A stretch of 50,783 bases of DNA from Bacteroidota bacterium. Lineage in GTDB: Bacteria; Bacteroidota; Bacteroidia; Chitinophagales; Chitinophagaceae. Both the position numbers and the translations under genes were made by a program. A model generated the notes under the pieces. The model did no database searches, had not been told where the DNA came from, and saw only the letters and a list, made by a program, of their open reading frames with translations. Positions 26,095 through 33,748 of the stretch are shown here, piece by piece (position 1 is the stretch's first letter; each line of letters opens with the position of its first letter). The stretch spans positions 1 to 50,783 of the forward strand of contig CANHHX010000010.1 of NCBI GenBank assembly GCA_947461125.1, written 5' to 3'.

Positions 26095-27759
26095 TTATTC
26101 TTCCACCATTTCTGTGGCAGTCGCAATAGCAGCCGGGGTAGGCTTCTCGCCACTGAGCATTTGAGCAATGGCGTTAATGCGCTCATTTTTACTGAGGCGT
26201 TTGATATGTGTTGCAATACTATTTTCTTTGGCCTGCTTGTACACAAAAAAGTGTGCGTTGGCTTTACCTGCAATTTGCGGTTGGTGTGTGATGCAAATAA
26301 TTTGTCTATTAGCGGCAAGCCCCTGCATAATAATACCCACTTGCTTGGCTGCTTCTCCAGAAATACCCGTGTCTATTTCATCAAAAATAAGCGTAGGTAA
26401 ATTAACCGATGTGGCCACTAGTGATTTAATACAAAGCATGAGTCTACTTAATTCTCCCCCACTTGCTACTTTTTTAATGGATTCGTATTTGCCACTTTTG
26501 TTGGCGTCAAATAAAAACTCAATTTGATCGCTACCGCTGGCGTTTAGGTTCGTATTTGTAATACTCACTTGTATACTAGCATTGGGCATGCCCACTTGTG
26601 CCAGTAATGTGTTTACAGATTTTTGTAAAGGAGCCGCCTGCGATTTACGCGCCGCAGAAATTTTTGTTGCAATTTCAGTAGCCGCTGCAAGTGTTTCTTT
26701 TTCTTCCTTGGTATGCGCTGCAATAGCGTCATCAATATTTTGAACGGCTAATAATTTTTCCGCTAATGAGGCCCAAATATCTAAGAGTTCCTGCGTAGTA
26801 GTAACGCCATGTTTTTTTAAGAGCTTAAAGCCAGCAGCCATACGCTCATTAATCGTATGTAGTCTTTCTTCGTTGGTAGAAATGGTATTTTCTAAACGCG
26901 AAAGTTCTGAGGCAATATCTTGAAGTTCTATATGGGTAACTTGTAAACGGTTTATTAGTTCCGAAACCCCCTCATGCACGCTGGTAAAGGGTTGTAGCTG
27001 TTGGAGCATTTGCTTAACCACGCTCACCACCGGTGTTTCGGAGTAGGCGAGGGCATGACTGGTGCCAGCAAGCGCCGTTTTAATGCCTTCGGCGTTGTTT
27101 AGAAGCACGAGCTCCTGCTCCATCAGTTCTAGTTCGTTGGTTTGAAGTTGTAACGCTTCAAATTCATCTAATAAAAACTGATTGTAATCGGCTTCTTTGG
27201 TAAACGCTTCTTTTTGTGCAAGCAGCGCTGCTAATTTTTTTTGTGCCGATAAATATGCTTGGTAACTATTTGTAAAAGATTGTAATAAATTTTCGTTACC
27301 TGCAAGTGCATCAATAACGGTGCGCTGAAAATCGGTACTACCTAGTTCGAGTGTATCAAATTGTTGGTGCAAATCTACCAGTAAAGACGCAACACCACGC
27401 AGTGTTTGTAAACTTGCAGGGGTATCATTAATAAAAGCGCGTGATTTACCGTTTGGCGCAATTTCTCTACGCAGCACTAGTTCCGAATGGTCGGTGTCCA
27501 TGTCATCTTCTAGTGATTGTAAATAGGTAGTAACGGCTTTGTTATTGGTGATAGAAAAGTAACCTTCTATAAAACATTTTTTGTCTTTGCTTACAAGACT
27601 GCTGCTATCGGCGCGCTCTCCTAAAATTAAACTAAGGGCACCCATCAAAATACTTTTACCCGCACCTGTTTCGCCGGTAATAATACTCAGCTTATCAGAG
27701 AAATCAATTTCGATTTCATCAATGATGGCATAGTTTTTTATGTGGAGCTTTGTAAGCAT
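26095..27759 (-). CDS. recN: DNA repair protein RecN
   Basis: SMC-like ATPase of recombinational double-strand break repair. From ATG at 27759 it has 554 residues beginning MLTKLHIKNYAIIDEIEIDF, the usual RecN N-terminus; an ATG six codons earlier (27777) is possible. Walker A is GETGAGKSIL at about residues 29-38. A long coiled-coil region with many L, E and Q occupies about 160-370. The ABC-type signature SGGELSRLMLCIKSL and Walker B LIFDEIDTGISGE follow near the C-terminus, with the ITHQPQIA switch. It lies 33 bases downstream of the TPR gene. No LexA box is recognisable. Confidence 0.95.
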   Translation of the reverse strand: MLTKLHIKNYAIIDEIEIDFSDKLSIITGETGAGKSILMGALSLILGERADSSSLVSKDKKCFIEGYFSITNNKAVTTYLQSLEDDMDTDHSELVLRREIAPNGKSRAFINDTPASLQTLRGVASLLVDLHQQFDTLELGSTDFQRTVIDALAGNENLLQSFTNSYQAYLSAQKKLAALLAQKEAFTKEADYNQFLLDEFEALQLQTNELELMEQELVLLNNAEGIKTALAGTSHALAYSETPVVSVVKQMLQQLQPFTSVHEGVSELINRLQVTHIELQDIASELSRLENTISTNEERLHTINERMAAGFKLLKKHGVTTTQELLDIWASLAEKLLAVQNIDDAIAAHTKEEKETLAAATEIATKISAARKSQAAPLQKSVNTLLAQVGMPNASIQVSITNTNLNASGSDQIEFLFDANKSGKYESIKKVASGGELSRLMLCIKSLVATSVNLPTLIFDEIDTGISGEAAKQVGIIMQGLAANRQIICITHQPQIAGKANAHFFVYKQAKENSIATHIKRLSKNERINAIAQMLSGEKPTPAAIATATEMVEE

Positions 27760-27792
27760 AGTTCTAATCTGCTGCAATTTAGGTAAAACAAA

Positions 27793-29367
27793 CTATTTGC
27801 AGCGCGCAATACCCGCTTTGGCGCGCTGGTCCAACGAGTTTTTGTAGCTATGTTCTTCCATGGCTAAACACTGCTCGTAAAAAGCAATAGCTTCCTGTTT
27901 TTGACCGCGCTTTTCTAGTATTTGGCCTGCTTGTAGCGCTGCCCTTGCCGCAAAATATGCTGTTTGGTTGGCGCCCAATTGAATGGTTTGTTTGTAAAAA
28001 GAGAGGGCTTCTGTTTCATTACCGAGGTCTTCATAAATGCGGCCAATACGGTATACATATTCTAGTTTATCTGCGGGGCTTGTAAACTGTTGTTGTTTGC
28101 CTTGTAAGAGTGCTAGTGCATCTTTGGTGTAACCACCATCAGTTAGCAGTCTTGCCCTAAGTAGCAAGGGGTTAGGCCAAACACCCAACTTGGCTTCTTT
28201 TAATGCTTGTTTGTCTGCGTCCGTGTCAGTGCCGCCGCGCAAAAAAATTTGCTTGCGCGCCGCCTCGGCGGCGCGCAAATCGCCCTTCAAAAAATTTGCC
28301 CAGCTCAGTTTTTGAAGCGCGTCTTTAATGTAAAAATTGCCTTTAAATTGTTCGGTGTATTTGGTCAATAGCGGCGTGGCACCGTCCAAATCTAACGCAT
28401 ATAGTTTTGCACAACCCAGTTCAAAATCCCAAAAGGGTAGGGCTAAATAATCGGCACTTTTATTTCTGTTTTCAATAATGCTTTTGGTGGTGGCACTGGC
28501 TTTGTGGTTAAGTGCTAAGTTAGCGGCGGTCCAGGCGTGCAAATGATTGTTAACGAGGTCTAGTTTTTTATCTTGTATAAATGCGAGTGCGGCGTCTTTT
28601 TCATTTTGTAAATGAAAAAGCAGGTACGGATAAATAAAATGAGATTCGGGGCTAAATAATTTGGCCCACACATCGGTGCCGTTGGCAAAATTAGCTACCA
28701 TTTTCATGCCCTCTTTTTGCGATCCGCGCATGCCAAGTAAATTCGTTAACCACTGATAGCCCTTTGGCACCGTGCCCACAATACCGTGTAGTGCGCCATA
28801 GAGTAAATCGTCACCGGTAAAAGCGGGAAACTTTTTGTGGTTTTCCTCCGAAAGCAGGAAGGACCTTCTAATATCCCATCCAGCGTCCCAGAAGTGCCCA
28901 AATTTCAACGATACCATGGCGCGGTGGATATATACATTGCTGAGGCAGTAATTGTAAAGCGCTGTGTTTTTAGGCCCTTCTTCAAGCGCTTTAATATTTC
29001 GTTCAAAATTTTTAAACCTTGCTTTATAATCGGCTGGATTTTCTAGTAAAAACAAAACATAAAAATCGGTGTAGGCATCCAGTAAAACAGGCACTAAATT
29101 TTGCGGATTTTGCTCCTTTGCTTTTGCAATAAGTGCAGTAGCCGGCGCAATTTTTAATTTATTAACTTCCTGGTAAGCCTGAATGCAAGTGGCATTAAAA
29201 TCATACACTTTTTGCGCGCAAATATGGTTCGAAAATAAAAGCCCCACAAAAAACAATCCCCATAAAAGTGCGCGCTCAAAAAGTAGCTTTCTAAAAAGTA
29301 CAGGACCCAAAACGGTATCTCCAAAAAGGAGCCTCGTAAATAATATTTCTGCACTGCGCTGTTTCAT
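27793..29367 (-). CDS. Exported tetratricopeptide (TTC39/Iml2-like) protein
   Basis: 524 residues. The N-terminus is unusual: about 33 residues precede a hydrophobic segment (LLWGLFFVGLLFSNHICAQ, around residues 34-52) that reads as a signal peptide with cleavage after CA. The mature part is helical. The region around residues 175-220 (LYGALHGIVGTVPKGYQWLT, NLLGMRGSQKEGMKM) resembles the eukaryotic TTC39/Iml2 pattern, and two clear TPR units lie at about residues 435-510 (YRIGRIYEDLGNETEALSFY and AGQILEKRGQKQEAIAFYEQ). Function is unknown; a periplasmic scaffold is the most that can be inferred. A strong terminator separates it from the upstream zinc-ribbon gene. Confidence 0.75.
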   Translation of the reverse strand: MKQRSAEILFTRLLFGDTVLGPVLFRKLLFERALLWGLFFVGLLFSNHICAQKVYDFNATCIQAYQEVNKLKIAPATALIAKAKEQNPQNLVPVLLDAYTDFYVLFLLENPADYKARFKNFERNIKALEEGPKNTALYNYCLSNVYIHRAMVSLKFGHFWDAGWDIRRSFLLSEENHKKFPAFTGDDLLYGALHGIVGTVPKGYQWLTNLLGMRGSQKEGMKMVANFANGTDVWAKLFSPESHFIYPYLLFHLQNEKDAALAFIQDKKLDLVNNHLHAWTAANLALNHKASATTKSIIENRNKSADYLALPFWDFELGCAKLYALDLDGATPLLTKYTEQFKGNFYIKDALQKLSWANFLKGDLRAAEAARKQIFLRGGTDTDADKQALKEAKLGVWPNPLLLRARLLTDGGYTKDALALLQGKQQQFTSPADKLEYVYRIGRIYEDLGNETEALSFYKQTIQLGANQTAYFAARAALQAGQILEKRGQKQEAIAFYEQCLAMEEHSYKNSLDQRAKAGIARCK

Positions 29368-29390
29368 GTCTTGTATGAATATACCAAAAA

Positions 29391-29425
29391 TAAGAAAGGG
29401 TAGCTGTTATAGCTACCCTTTCTTA
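29391..29425 (-). terminator. Strong hairpin terminator after the zinc-ribbon gene
   Basis: Perfect 15-bp stem TAAGAAAGGGTAGCT / AGCTACCCTTTCTTA with a 5-base loop. On the minus strand it is followed by TTTTT. It lies 21 bases after the stop of the zinc-ribbon gene (29447) and upstream of the TPR gene. Confidence 0.85.
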
Positions 29426-29446
29426 AAATATTATACCGGTTACGGA

Positions 29447-30199
29447 TTATTTTTTGTCTGAACCATCTAGGTTAGCGTCCACTAAAATACGACCGCAGTT
29501 TTCGCACACAATGATTTTTTTGTGTAAACGAATTTCTGATTGACGTTGAGGTGGAATAGAGTTAAAGCAACCACCACAAGCATCTCTGTCAACAGCAACA
29601 ACGGCTAAACCATTGCGGTAGCTGTTACGGATACGGTCGTAGCTGTACATTAAACGCTCGTCGATATGGCTACGCGCAGATGCACTATTTTTATTTAATT
29701 CTGTTTCTTCTTTTTCGGTATCAGCGATGATTTTTTCTAATTCACTTTTTTTGTGGTTTAGAACACCCTCTTTTGAAGCTACTGCTTTTTTAGCAAGGTC
29801 TAATCCCTTGATTTTTTCAGTTAGTTCTTCGTTCGCATCTCTGATGTGTTTTTCACACAATTTGATTTCTAGTTGTTGGTCTTCAATTTCTTTATTGATG
29901 GCTTCAAACTCACGGTTGTTTTTTACGTTCTCGCTTTGTTTTTCGTATTTAGCAATAAGCGCTTCGCTGTCTTTCACCATCGATTTTTTTCCTTCGATGA
30001 ATTCAGAAATACCGTTGATTTCTTCTTCGATACGTGTTTGACGTGCATTTAAACCAGTGATCTCGTCTTCAAGGTCACTTACTTCCATTGGAAGTTCACC
30101 TTTTAAAACTTGAATTTCATCTAGCTTGCTATCTATCTTTTGAAGTTGAAGAAGGTTTTTTAATTTGTCTTCTACAGAGAAATCTTTAACTGATGCCAT
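29447..30199 (-). CDS. Coiled-coil protein with C4-type zinc ribbon (DUF164/CdsZ-like)
   Basis: 250 residues: a long antiparallel coiled coil (about residues 10-185, heptad-rich in L, I, E and K) and then a C-terminal C4 zinc ribbon with CGGC at about 209-212 and CENC at about 232-235. This is the DUF164/PF02591 architecture found across bacteria, of the type that includes chlamydial CdsZ. Binding of nucleic acid or a protein partner by the ribbon is likely, but the role is not settled. The gene follows the Nif3-family gene by 50 bases on the same strand, a pairing I recall as common in Bacteroidota, so the two probably work together. Confidence 0.9.
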   Translation of the reverse strand: MASVKDFSVEDKLKNLLQLQKIDSKLDEIQVLKGELPMEVSDLEDEITGLNARQTRIEEEINGISEFIEGKKSMVKDSEALIAKYEKQSENVKNNREFEAINKEIEDQQLEIKLCEKHIRDANEELTEKIKGLDLAKKAVASKEGVLNHKKSELEKIIADTEKEETELNKNSASARSHIDERLMYSYDRIRNSYRNGLAVVAVDRDACGGCFNSIPPQRQSEIRLHKKIIVCENCGRILVDANLDGSDKK

Positions 30200-30249
30200 A
30201 CTATAGGATTCTTTTGAAGTTTAATATTTGTGGAACCGGGTCCTGCGCC

Positions 30250-31038
30250 TTACATGAAATACGCAACCGGATTGGTTTTTGTATCTGATTTAAGGACGGC
30301 AAAGGTAGGGAATTTAGGTTGTAAAAGTTCAACTAAAAGCTCCACCGTGTATTGTTCGCTTTCAAAGTGCCCAATATCGGCTAGTAAAAGCTGTCCGTTG
30401 GCATCAAAATAGTCGTGGTATTTAAGGTCAGAAGTGACAAATGCGTCTACCCCCATTTCTAGTGCTTTTTGAGTCAAAAAGGCCCCAGAACCACCACAAA
30501 TGGCTATTTTTTGAAGCTTTTTGCCTAAAAATGGGCTATGTTTAATAGTAGGAATTTTAAATATATGAGCCAAATTTTGTAAAAAATCAGCCTCAGTTAC
30601 GGGTGCTGATAAATGCCCTATAATTCCTGCGCCAATACCTGGTCCGGCCCCTGGTTTTGGGTCCAAAATCTCAACCTGACTGAGCCCTATTTTTTGGGCT
30701 ATTTTACCGTTCACCCCACCAATCACATTATCGAGGTTGGTATGTATGGCATAAATGGCAATATCATGTTTGATGGCAGTAATTACCGCCTTTTCTATAT
30801 AGGTAGTGCCGTTTATTTTTTTCAGACCACTAAATAGGATGGGGTGGTGCGCTACCACCATGTTGCAACCTTTTGCCACCGCTTCCAGTATTACAGCTTC
30901 TGTTGCGTCTAGGGTGCAAAGCACACCGTTGCAAGTCATAGCTGTGGTTCCGGTGAGAAGTCCGCAGTTGTCATAAGCCTCTTGTAAATGAAGGGGTGCT
31001 ATATTTTCTAAATGGTCAACTATTTCTTTTACTTGCAT
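30250..31038 (-). CDS. Nif3-like (YbgI/YqfO family) metal-binding protein
   Basis: 262 residues of the NIF3 family, a dinuclear metal-binding ring-forming protein with proposed GTP cyclohydrolase I type 2 or cofactor-related roles; the function is unproven. Visible blocks are QEAYDNCGLLTG near the N-terminus, the metal-ligand motifs VAHHPILFSGLKKI (HH pair), and IYAIHTNLDN. Near the C-terminus are the ICGGSGAFL, YHDYFDANGQLLLADIGHFESE sections split by the family's H and E ligands. It lacks the extra middle domain of the longer (about 370-residue) YqfO forms. The start codon at 31038 lies directly beside the putative promoter of the divergent aminotransferase. Confidence 0.9.
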   Translation of the reverse strand: MQVKEIVDHLENIAPLHLQEAYDNCGLLTGTTAMTCNGVLCTLDATEAVILEAVAKGCNMVVAHHPILFSGLKKINGTTYIEKAVITAIKHDIAIYAIHTNLDNVIGGVNGKIAQKIGLSQVEILDPKPGAGPGIGAGIIGHLSAPVTEADFLQNLAHIFKIPTIKHSPFLGKKLQKIAICGGSGAFLTQKALEMGVDAFVTSDLKYHDYFDANGQLLLADIGHFESEQYTVELLVELLQPKFPTFAVLKSDTKTNPVAYFM

Positions 31039-31039
31039 G

Positions 31040-31071
31040 TTTGTTATTTGCGTTCCGCTAAATTACCTTCA
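31040..31071 (+). promoter_or_regulatory. Possible promoter of the aminotransferase-photolyase pair
   Basis: TTTG at 31040-31043, 20 bases, then TACCTTCA at 31064-31071, a partial match (four of six fixed positions) to the -7 consensus TAnnTTTG. It lies 16 bases before the ATG at 31088 and starts right after the Nif3 start codon, so the two divergent genes share only about 50 bases. Confidence 0.35.
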
Positions 31072-31087
31072 TTCTATAATTAATCCG

Positions 31088-31933
31088 ATGTCTGCAACCG
31101 ATTTTCTTTTTTTAGATGGTCATTTGATCCGCCAAGATAAGGCCAACCTATCGGTTAACAACCGTTCTTTCCGCTATGGTGATGGTTGTTTTGAAACCAT
31201 TCGGGTCGTGAACGGACAAATTAAACTGGCGCCCCTTCATGTTGAAAGACTTTTTACCAGCATCGACACGCTAAAATTTAACAAGCCCTCATACATGAAT
31301 GCGGAGTGGCTTGAAAAAAATATTTTAGAAGTGGTCCATAAAAACGGACACCAAAAATTAGCACGTGTTAGGGTCATGATTTTTAGGGGCGATGGTGGAC
31401 TCTATGATCCAGAAAATCATTTTCCGCACCACCTCATTCAAAGTTTTAAATTGGGAGAAGCTACACAGGAGCTAAATCAAAACGGACTCACGATCGGTAT
31501 TTATAAGGAGGCAAAAAAAACCAGCGACTTTTTTTCGATGCTTAAATCCAATAATTACCTGCCCTACGTTATGGCTGCACTTTGGGCCAAAGAAAATAAT
31601 TTAAACGATGCTATACTTTTAAATCATTCGGATAATATTGCTGATACCACCATTGCTAATGTATTTATTATCAAAGACGGTATCATTAAAACACCTGCTA
31701 TTTCAGAAGGCCCTGTTGCTGGTGTCATGCGCCGCCACCTCATTAAAACACTTCGTGAACATCATTATGAAGTGCAAGAGACAACCGTATCTGTTTCTGA
31801 TGTATTAGAAGCTTCGGAAGTGTTTTTAACAAGCGCCATCCATGGTATTAAATGGGTCAAGCAAATAGACAATAGCCACTACAACAATTCGCTGATACCG
31901 GTGTTATACAAGGAGTTTATACAAACTTTATGA
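31088..31933 (+). CDS. Class IV PLP-dependent aminotransferase (BCAT/aminodeoxychorismate lyase type)
   Basis: 281 residues from ATG 31088. The open frame runs upstream to 31037, but the added residues have no family character and overlap the divergent Nif3 start. The fold type IV signature is clear: NNRSFRYGDGCFETIRV near the N-terminus (residues about 24-40) and the catalytic Lys153 in LKSNNYLPYVMAALWAKE. The DAILLNHSDNIADTTIANVF block binds PLP. The family includes branched-chain and D-amino acid aminotransferases and 4-amino-4-deoxychorismate lyase (PabC); size and short C-terminus favour the PabC/D-amino acid side, but the substrate is not decided. The stop overlaps the photolyase start (ATGA). 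Confidence 0.87.
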   Translation: MSATDFLFLDGHLIRQDKANLSVNNRSFRYGDGCFETIRVVNGQIKLAPLHVERLFTSIDTLKFNKPSYMNAEWLEKNILEVVHKNGHQKLARVRVMIFRGDGGLYDPENHFPHHLIQSFKLGEATQELNQNGLTIGIYKEAKKTSDFFSMLKSNNYLPYVMAALWAKENNLNDAILLNHSDNIADTTIANVFIIKDGIIKTPAISEGPVAGVMRRHLIKTLREHHYEVQETTVSVSDVLEASEVFLTSAIHGIKWVKQIDNSHYNNSLIPVLYKEFIQTL

Positions 31934-33261
31934 AGCCAGTAGTATCTATCATGTGGTTTAGAAGAGACCTCCGTTTGCACGACAATGCAGCGCTCTTTCA
32001 TGCCTTACAAGCTGCCAGCCAATCTGGCGGCGGTCCTGTTTTACCCATTTTTATTTTTGATAAACAAATATTAGATAAGCTCGACGACAAATCAGATAAG
32101 CGTGTTGTATTTATTCATAACGCATTACAAAAAATGCACGAACAGTTATTGGCGTTGGGCAGTGGACTTACCGTTTTGTATAGCACACCACAAGAGGCGT
32201 TTAAAAATTTATTAGCAACATATGCCGTTGCGCATGTTTTTACCAATCATGATTATGAACCTTATGCAGTAGAGCGCGATAATGCTATTGAGCAGTTACT
32301 TGCTGCGCAAAAAATAGGATGCTCTACTTTTAAAGACCATGTTGTTTTTGAAAAATACGAAGTGGTTAAAGACGATGGAAAACCTTACACGGTATTTACG
32401 CCCTATTCTCGCAAATGGAAAGCTTATTTAGCCAATAACCCCGTAAAGGTTTTTGACACAAAAAAGTATTCAAAAAATTATTTGCAGTATACGGCTCCGG
32501 CCCTGCCATCGCTGGATTCTATGGGTTTTACCGGATCGGCGGCCACTAGTTTTCCTGCTGGCATCCTCGATGTAAATATTGTAAAAAAATATACCGACAA
32601 CCGTAACTTTCCTGCCATCGAAAACAGCACTTCAAAAATGGGTGTGCATCTTAGGTTTGGAACGGTGAGTGTGCGTGAAATTTTATTACAAGCGCTACCC
32701 TTAAACGAAACCTATGTTAACGAAATTATTTGGCGTGATTTTTATCAGGCTATATTATTTCATTTTCCAAAAGTAGGTAAGGGAGAATCGTTTAAAAAAG
32801 AATACGATTTTATCAAGTGGCGCAACAACGAAAAAGAGTTTGAGCACTGGTGCAACGGCACAACCGGTTATCCAATTGTAGACGCTGGCATGCGTGAATT
32901 AAACGCAACAGGTTTTATGCATAACCGCGTGCGTATGATTACGGCTTCGTTTTTGTGCAAGCACTTATTAATAGATTGGCGCTGGGGTGAAGCTTATTTT
33001 GCGCAAAAATTACTAGACTTTGACCTAGCATCCAACAATGGTGGATGGCAGTGGGCGAGTAGTAGTGGTTGTGATGCAGCACCTTATTTTAGGGTGTTTA
33101 ATCCAACACTACAAACCGAAAAGTTTGACAAGAACCTTGTGTACATAAAAAAATGGATACCAGAACTTAATGAGTTAAGGTATCCAAATCCTATTGTTGT
33201 GCATGAAGTGGCGCGTAAGCGGGTTTTAGAAACCTATGCAGAAGCGCTCAAATCAAAATAA
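31930..33261 (+). CDS. phrB: Deoxyribodipyrimidine photolyase (cryptochrome/photolyase family)
   Basis: Light-driven repair enzyme for pyrimidine dimers. The 443 residues start MWFRRDLRLHDNAALFHAL, the family N-terminal Rossmann domain that carries the antenna pigment, followed by the FAD-binding helical domain. Its hallmarks are NEIIWRDFYQAILFHFP, TGYPIVDAGMRELNATGFMHNRVRM and ASFLCKHLLIDWRWGEAYFA. The run FDLASNNGGWQWASSSGCDA follows, then PYFRVFNP. The NNGGWQW and NRVRM motifs are those of class I CPD photolyases. DASH-type and plant-type features are not obvious. ATG overlaps the stop of the aminotransferase, so expression is coupled. Confidence 0.93.
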   Translation: MKPVVSIMWFRRDLRLHDNAALFHALQAASQSGGGPVLPIFIFDKQILDKLDDKSDKRVVFIHNALQKMHEQLLALGSGLTVLYSTPQEAFKNLLATYAVAHVFTNHDYEPYAVERDNAIEQLLAAQKIGCSTFKDHVVFEKYEVVKDDGKPYTVFTPYSRKWKAYLANNPVKVFDTKKYSKNYLQYTAPALPSLDSMGFTGSAATSFPAGILDVNIVKKYTDNRNFPAIENSTSKMGVHLRFGTVSVREILLQALPLNETYVNEIIWRDFYQAILFHFPKVGKGESFKKEYDFIKWRNNEKEFEHWCNGTTGYPIVDAGMRELNATGFMHNRVRMITASFLCKHLLIDWRWGEAYFAQKLLDFDLASNNGGWQWASSSGCDAAPYFRVFNPTLQTEKFDKNLVYIKKWIPELNELRYPNPIVVHEVARKRVLETYAEALKSK

Positions 33262-33279
33262 ATATTCTTTTAGAATATT
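33261..33279. terminator. Small AT-rich hairpin between convergent genes
   Basis: Perfect 8-bp inverted repeat AATATTCT / AGAATATT with a TTT loop at the junction of the convergent photolyase and FKBP genes. It is AT-rich and thermodynamically weak, so it is a possible rather than a clear terminator. Confidence 0.35.
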
Positions 33280-33298
33280 CTATTCAAATAATAATCTC

Positions 33299-33733
33299 TT
33301 AGATAAAACTAATGAGTTCTACATCAAAAATAAGTGTGCTATTGGCTCCAATTTGCGCACTCACCTGACGGTCTCCATATCCTAAATGTGGTGGAATAAA
33401 AAAGCGCCATTTGCTGCCAGTAGGCATTAACTGTAAACCTTCGGTCCAACCTTTAATCACCATATTTAATGGAAAAGAAGCGGGCTGCCCTCTTTGTACC
33501 GAGCTATCAAAAATAGTACCATCAATAAGGGTGCCATGGTAATGACAGGTTACTTCGTTGTGTGCTAATGGTTTTTCGCCGGTGCCTGCTGTTAATACTT
33601 CGTACTGCAAACCAGAATCTAAGGTTGTTACTTCTGGTCTAGTTTTATTTTGGTCTAAGAAATCTTGACCTGCTTTTAAATTTGCTGCTGCTTTTTCTGC
33701 TTTCATTTGTGCTAATTGATCGGCTACTCCCAT
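33299..33733 (-). CDS. FKBP-type peptidyl-prolyl cis-trans isomerase
   Basis: 144 residues. The N-terminal helical part (MGVADQLAQMKAEKAAANLK, to about residue 35) is that of FklB/Mip-like proteins; the FKBP domain follows from about residue 45 (LDSGLQYEVLTAGTGEKP). It keeps the core pattern VTCHYHGTLIDGTIFDSS, IKGWTEGLQLMPTGSKWRFF and IPPHLGYGDR, close to the active-site Tyr, Asp, Trp and Phe positions. No signal peptide is visible, so it is cytoplasmic as predicted. It lies 15 bases downstream of gcvP and was probably transcribed with it; whether it acts on GcvP is unknown. Confidence 0.9.
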   Translation of the reverse strand: MGVADQLAQMKAEKAAANLKAGQDFLDQNKTRPEVTTLDSGLQYEVLTAGTGEKPLAHNEVTCHYHGTLIDGTIFDSSVQRGQPASFPLNMVIKGWTEGLQLMPTGSKWRFFIPPHLGYGDRQVSAQIGANSTLIFDVELISFI

Positions 33734-33748
33734 GGTTATTAAATTTTA

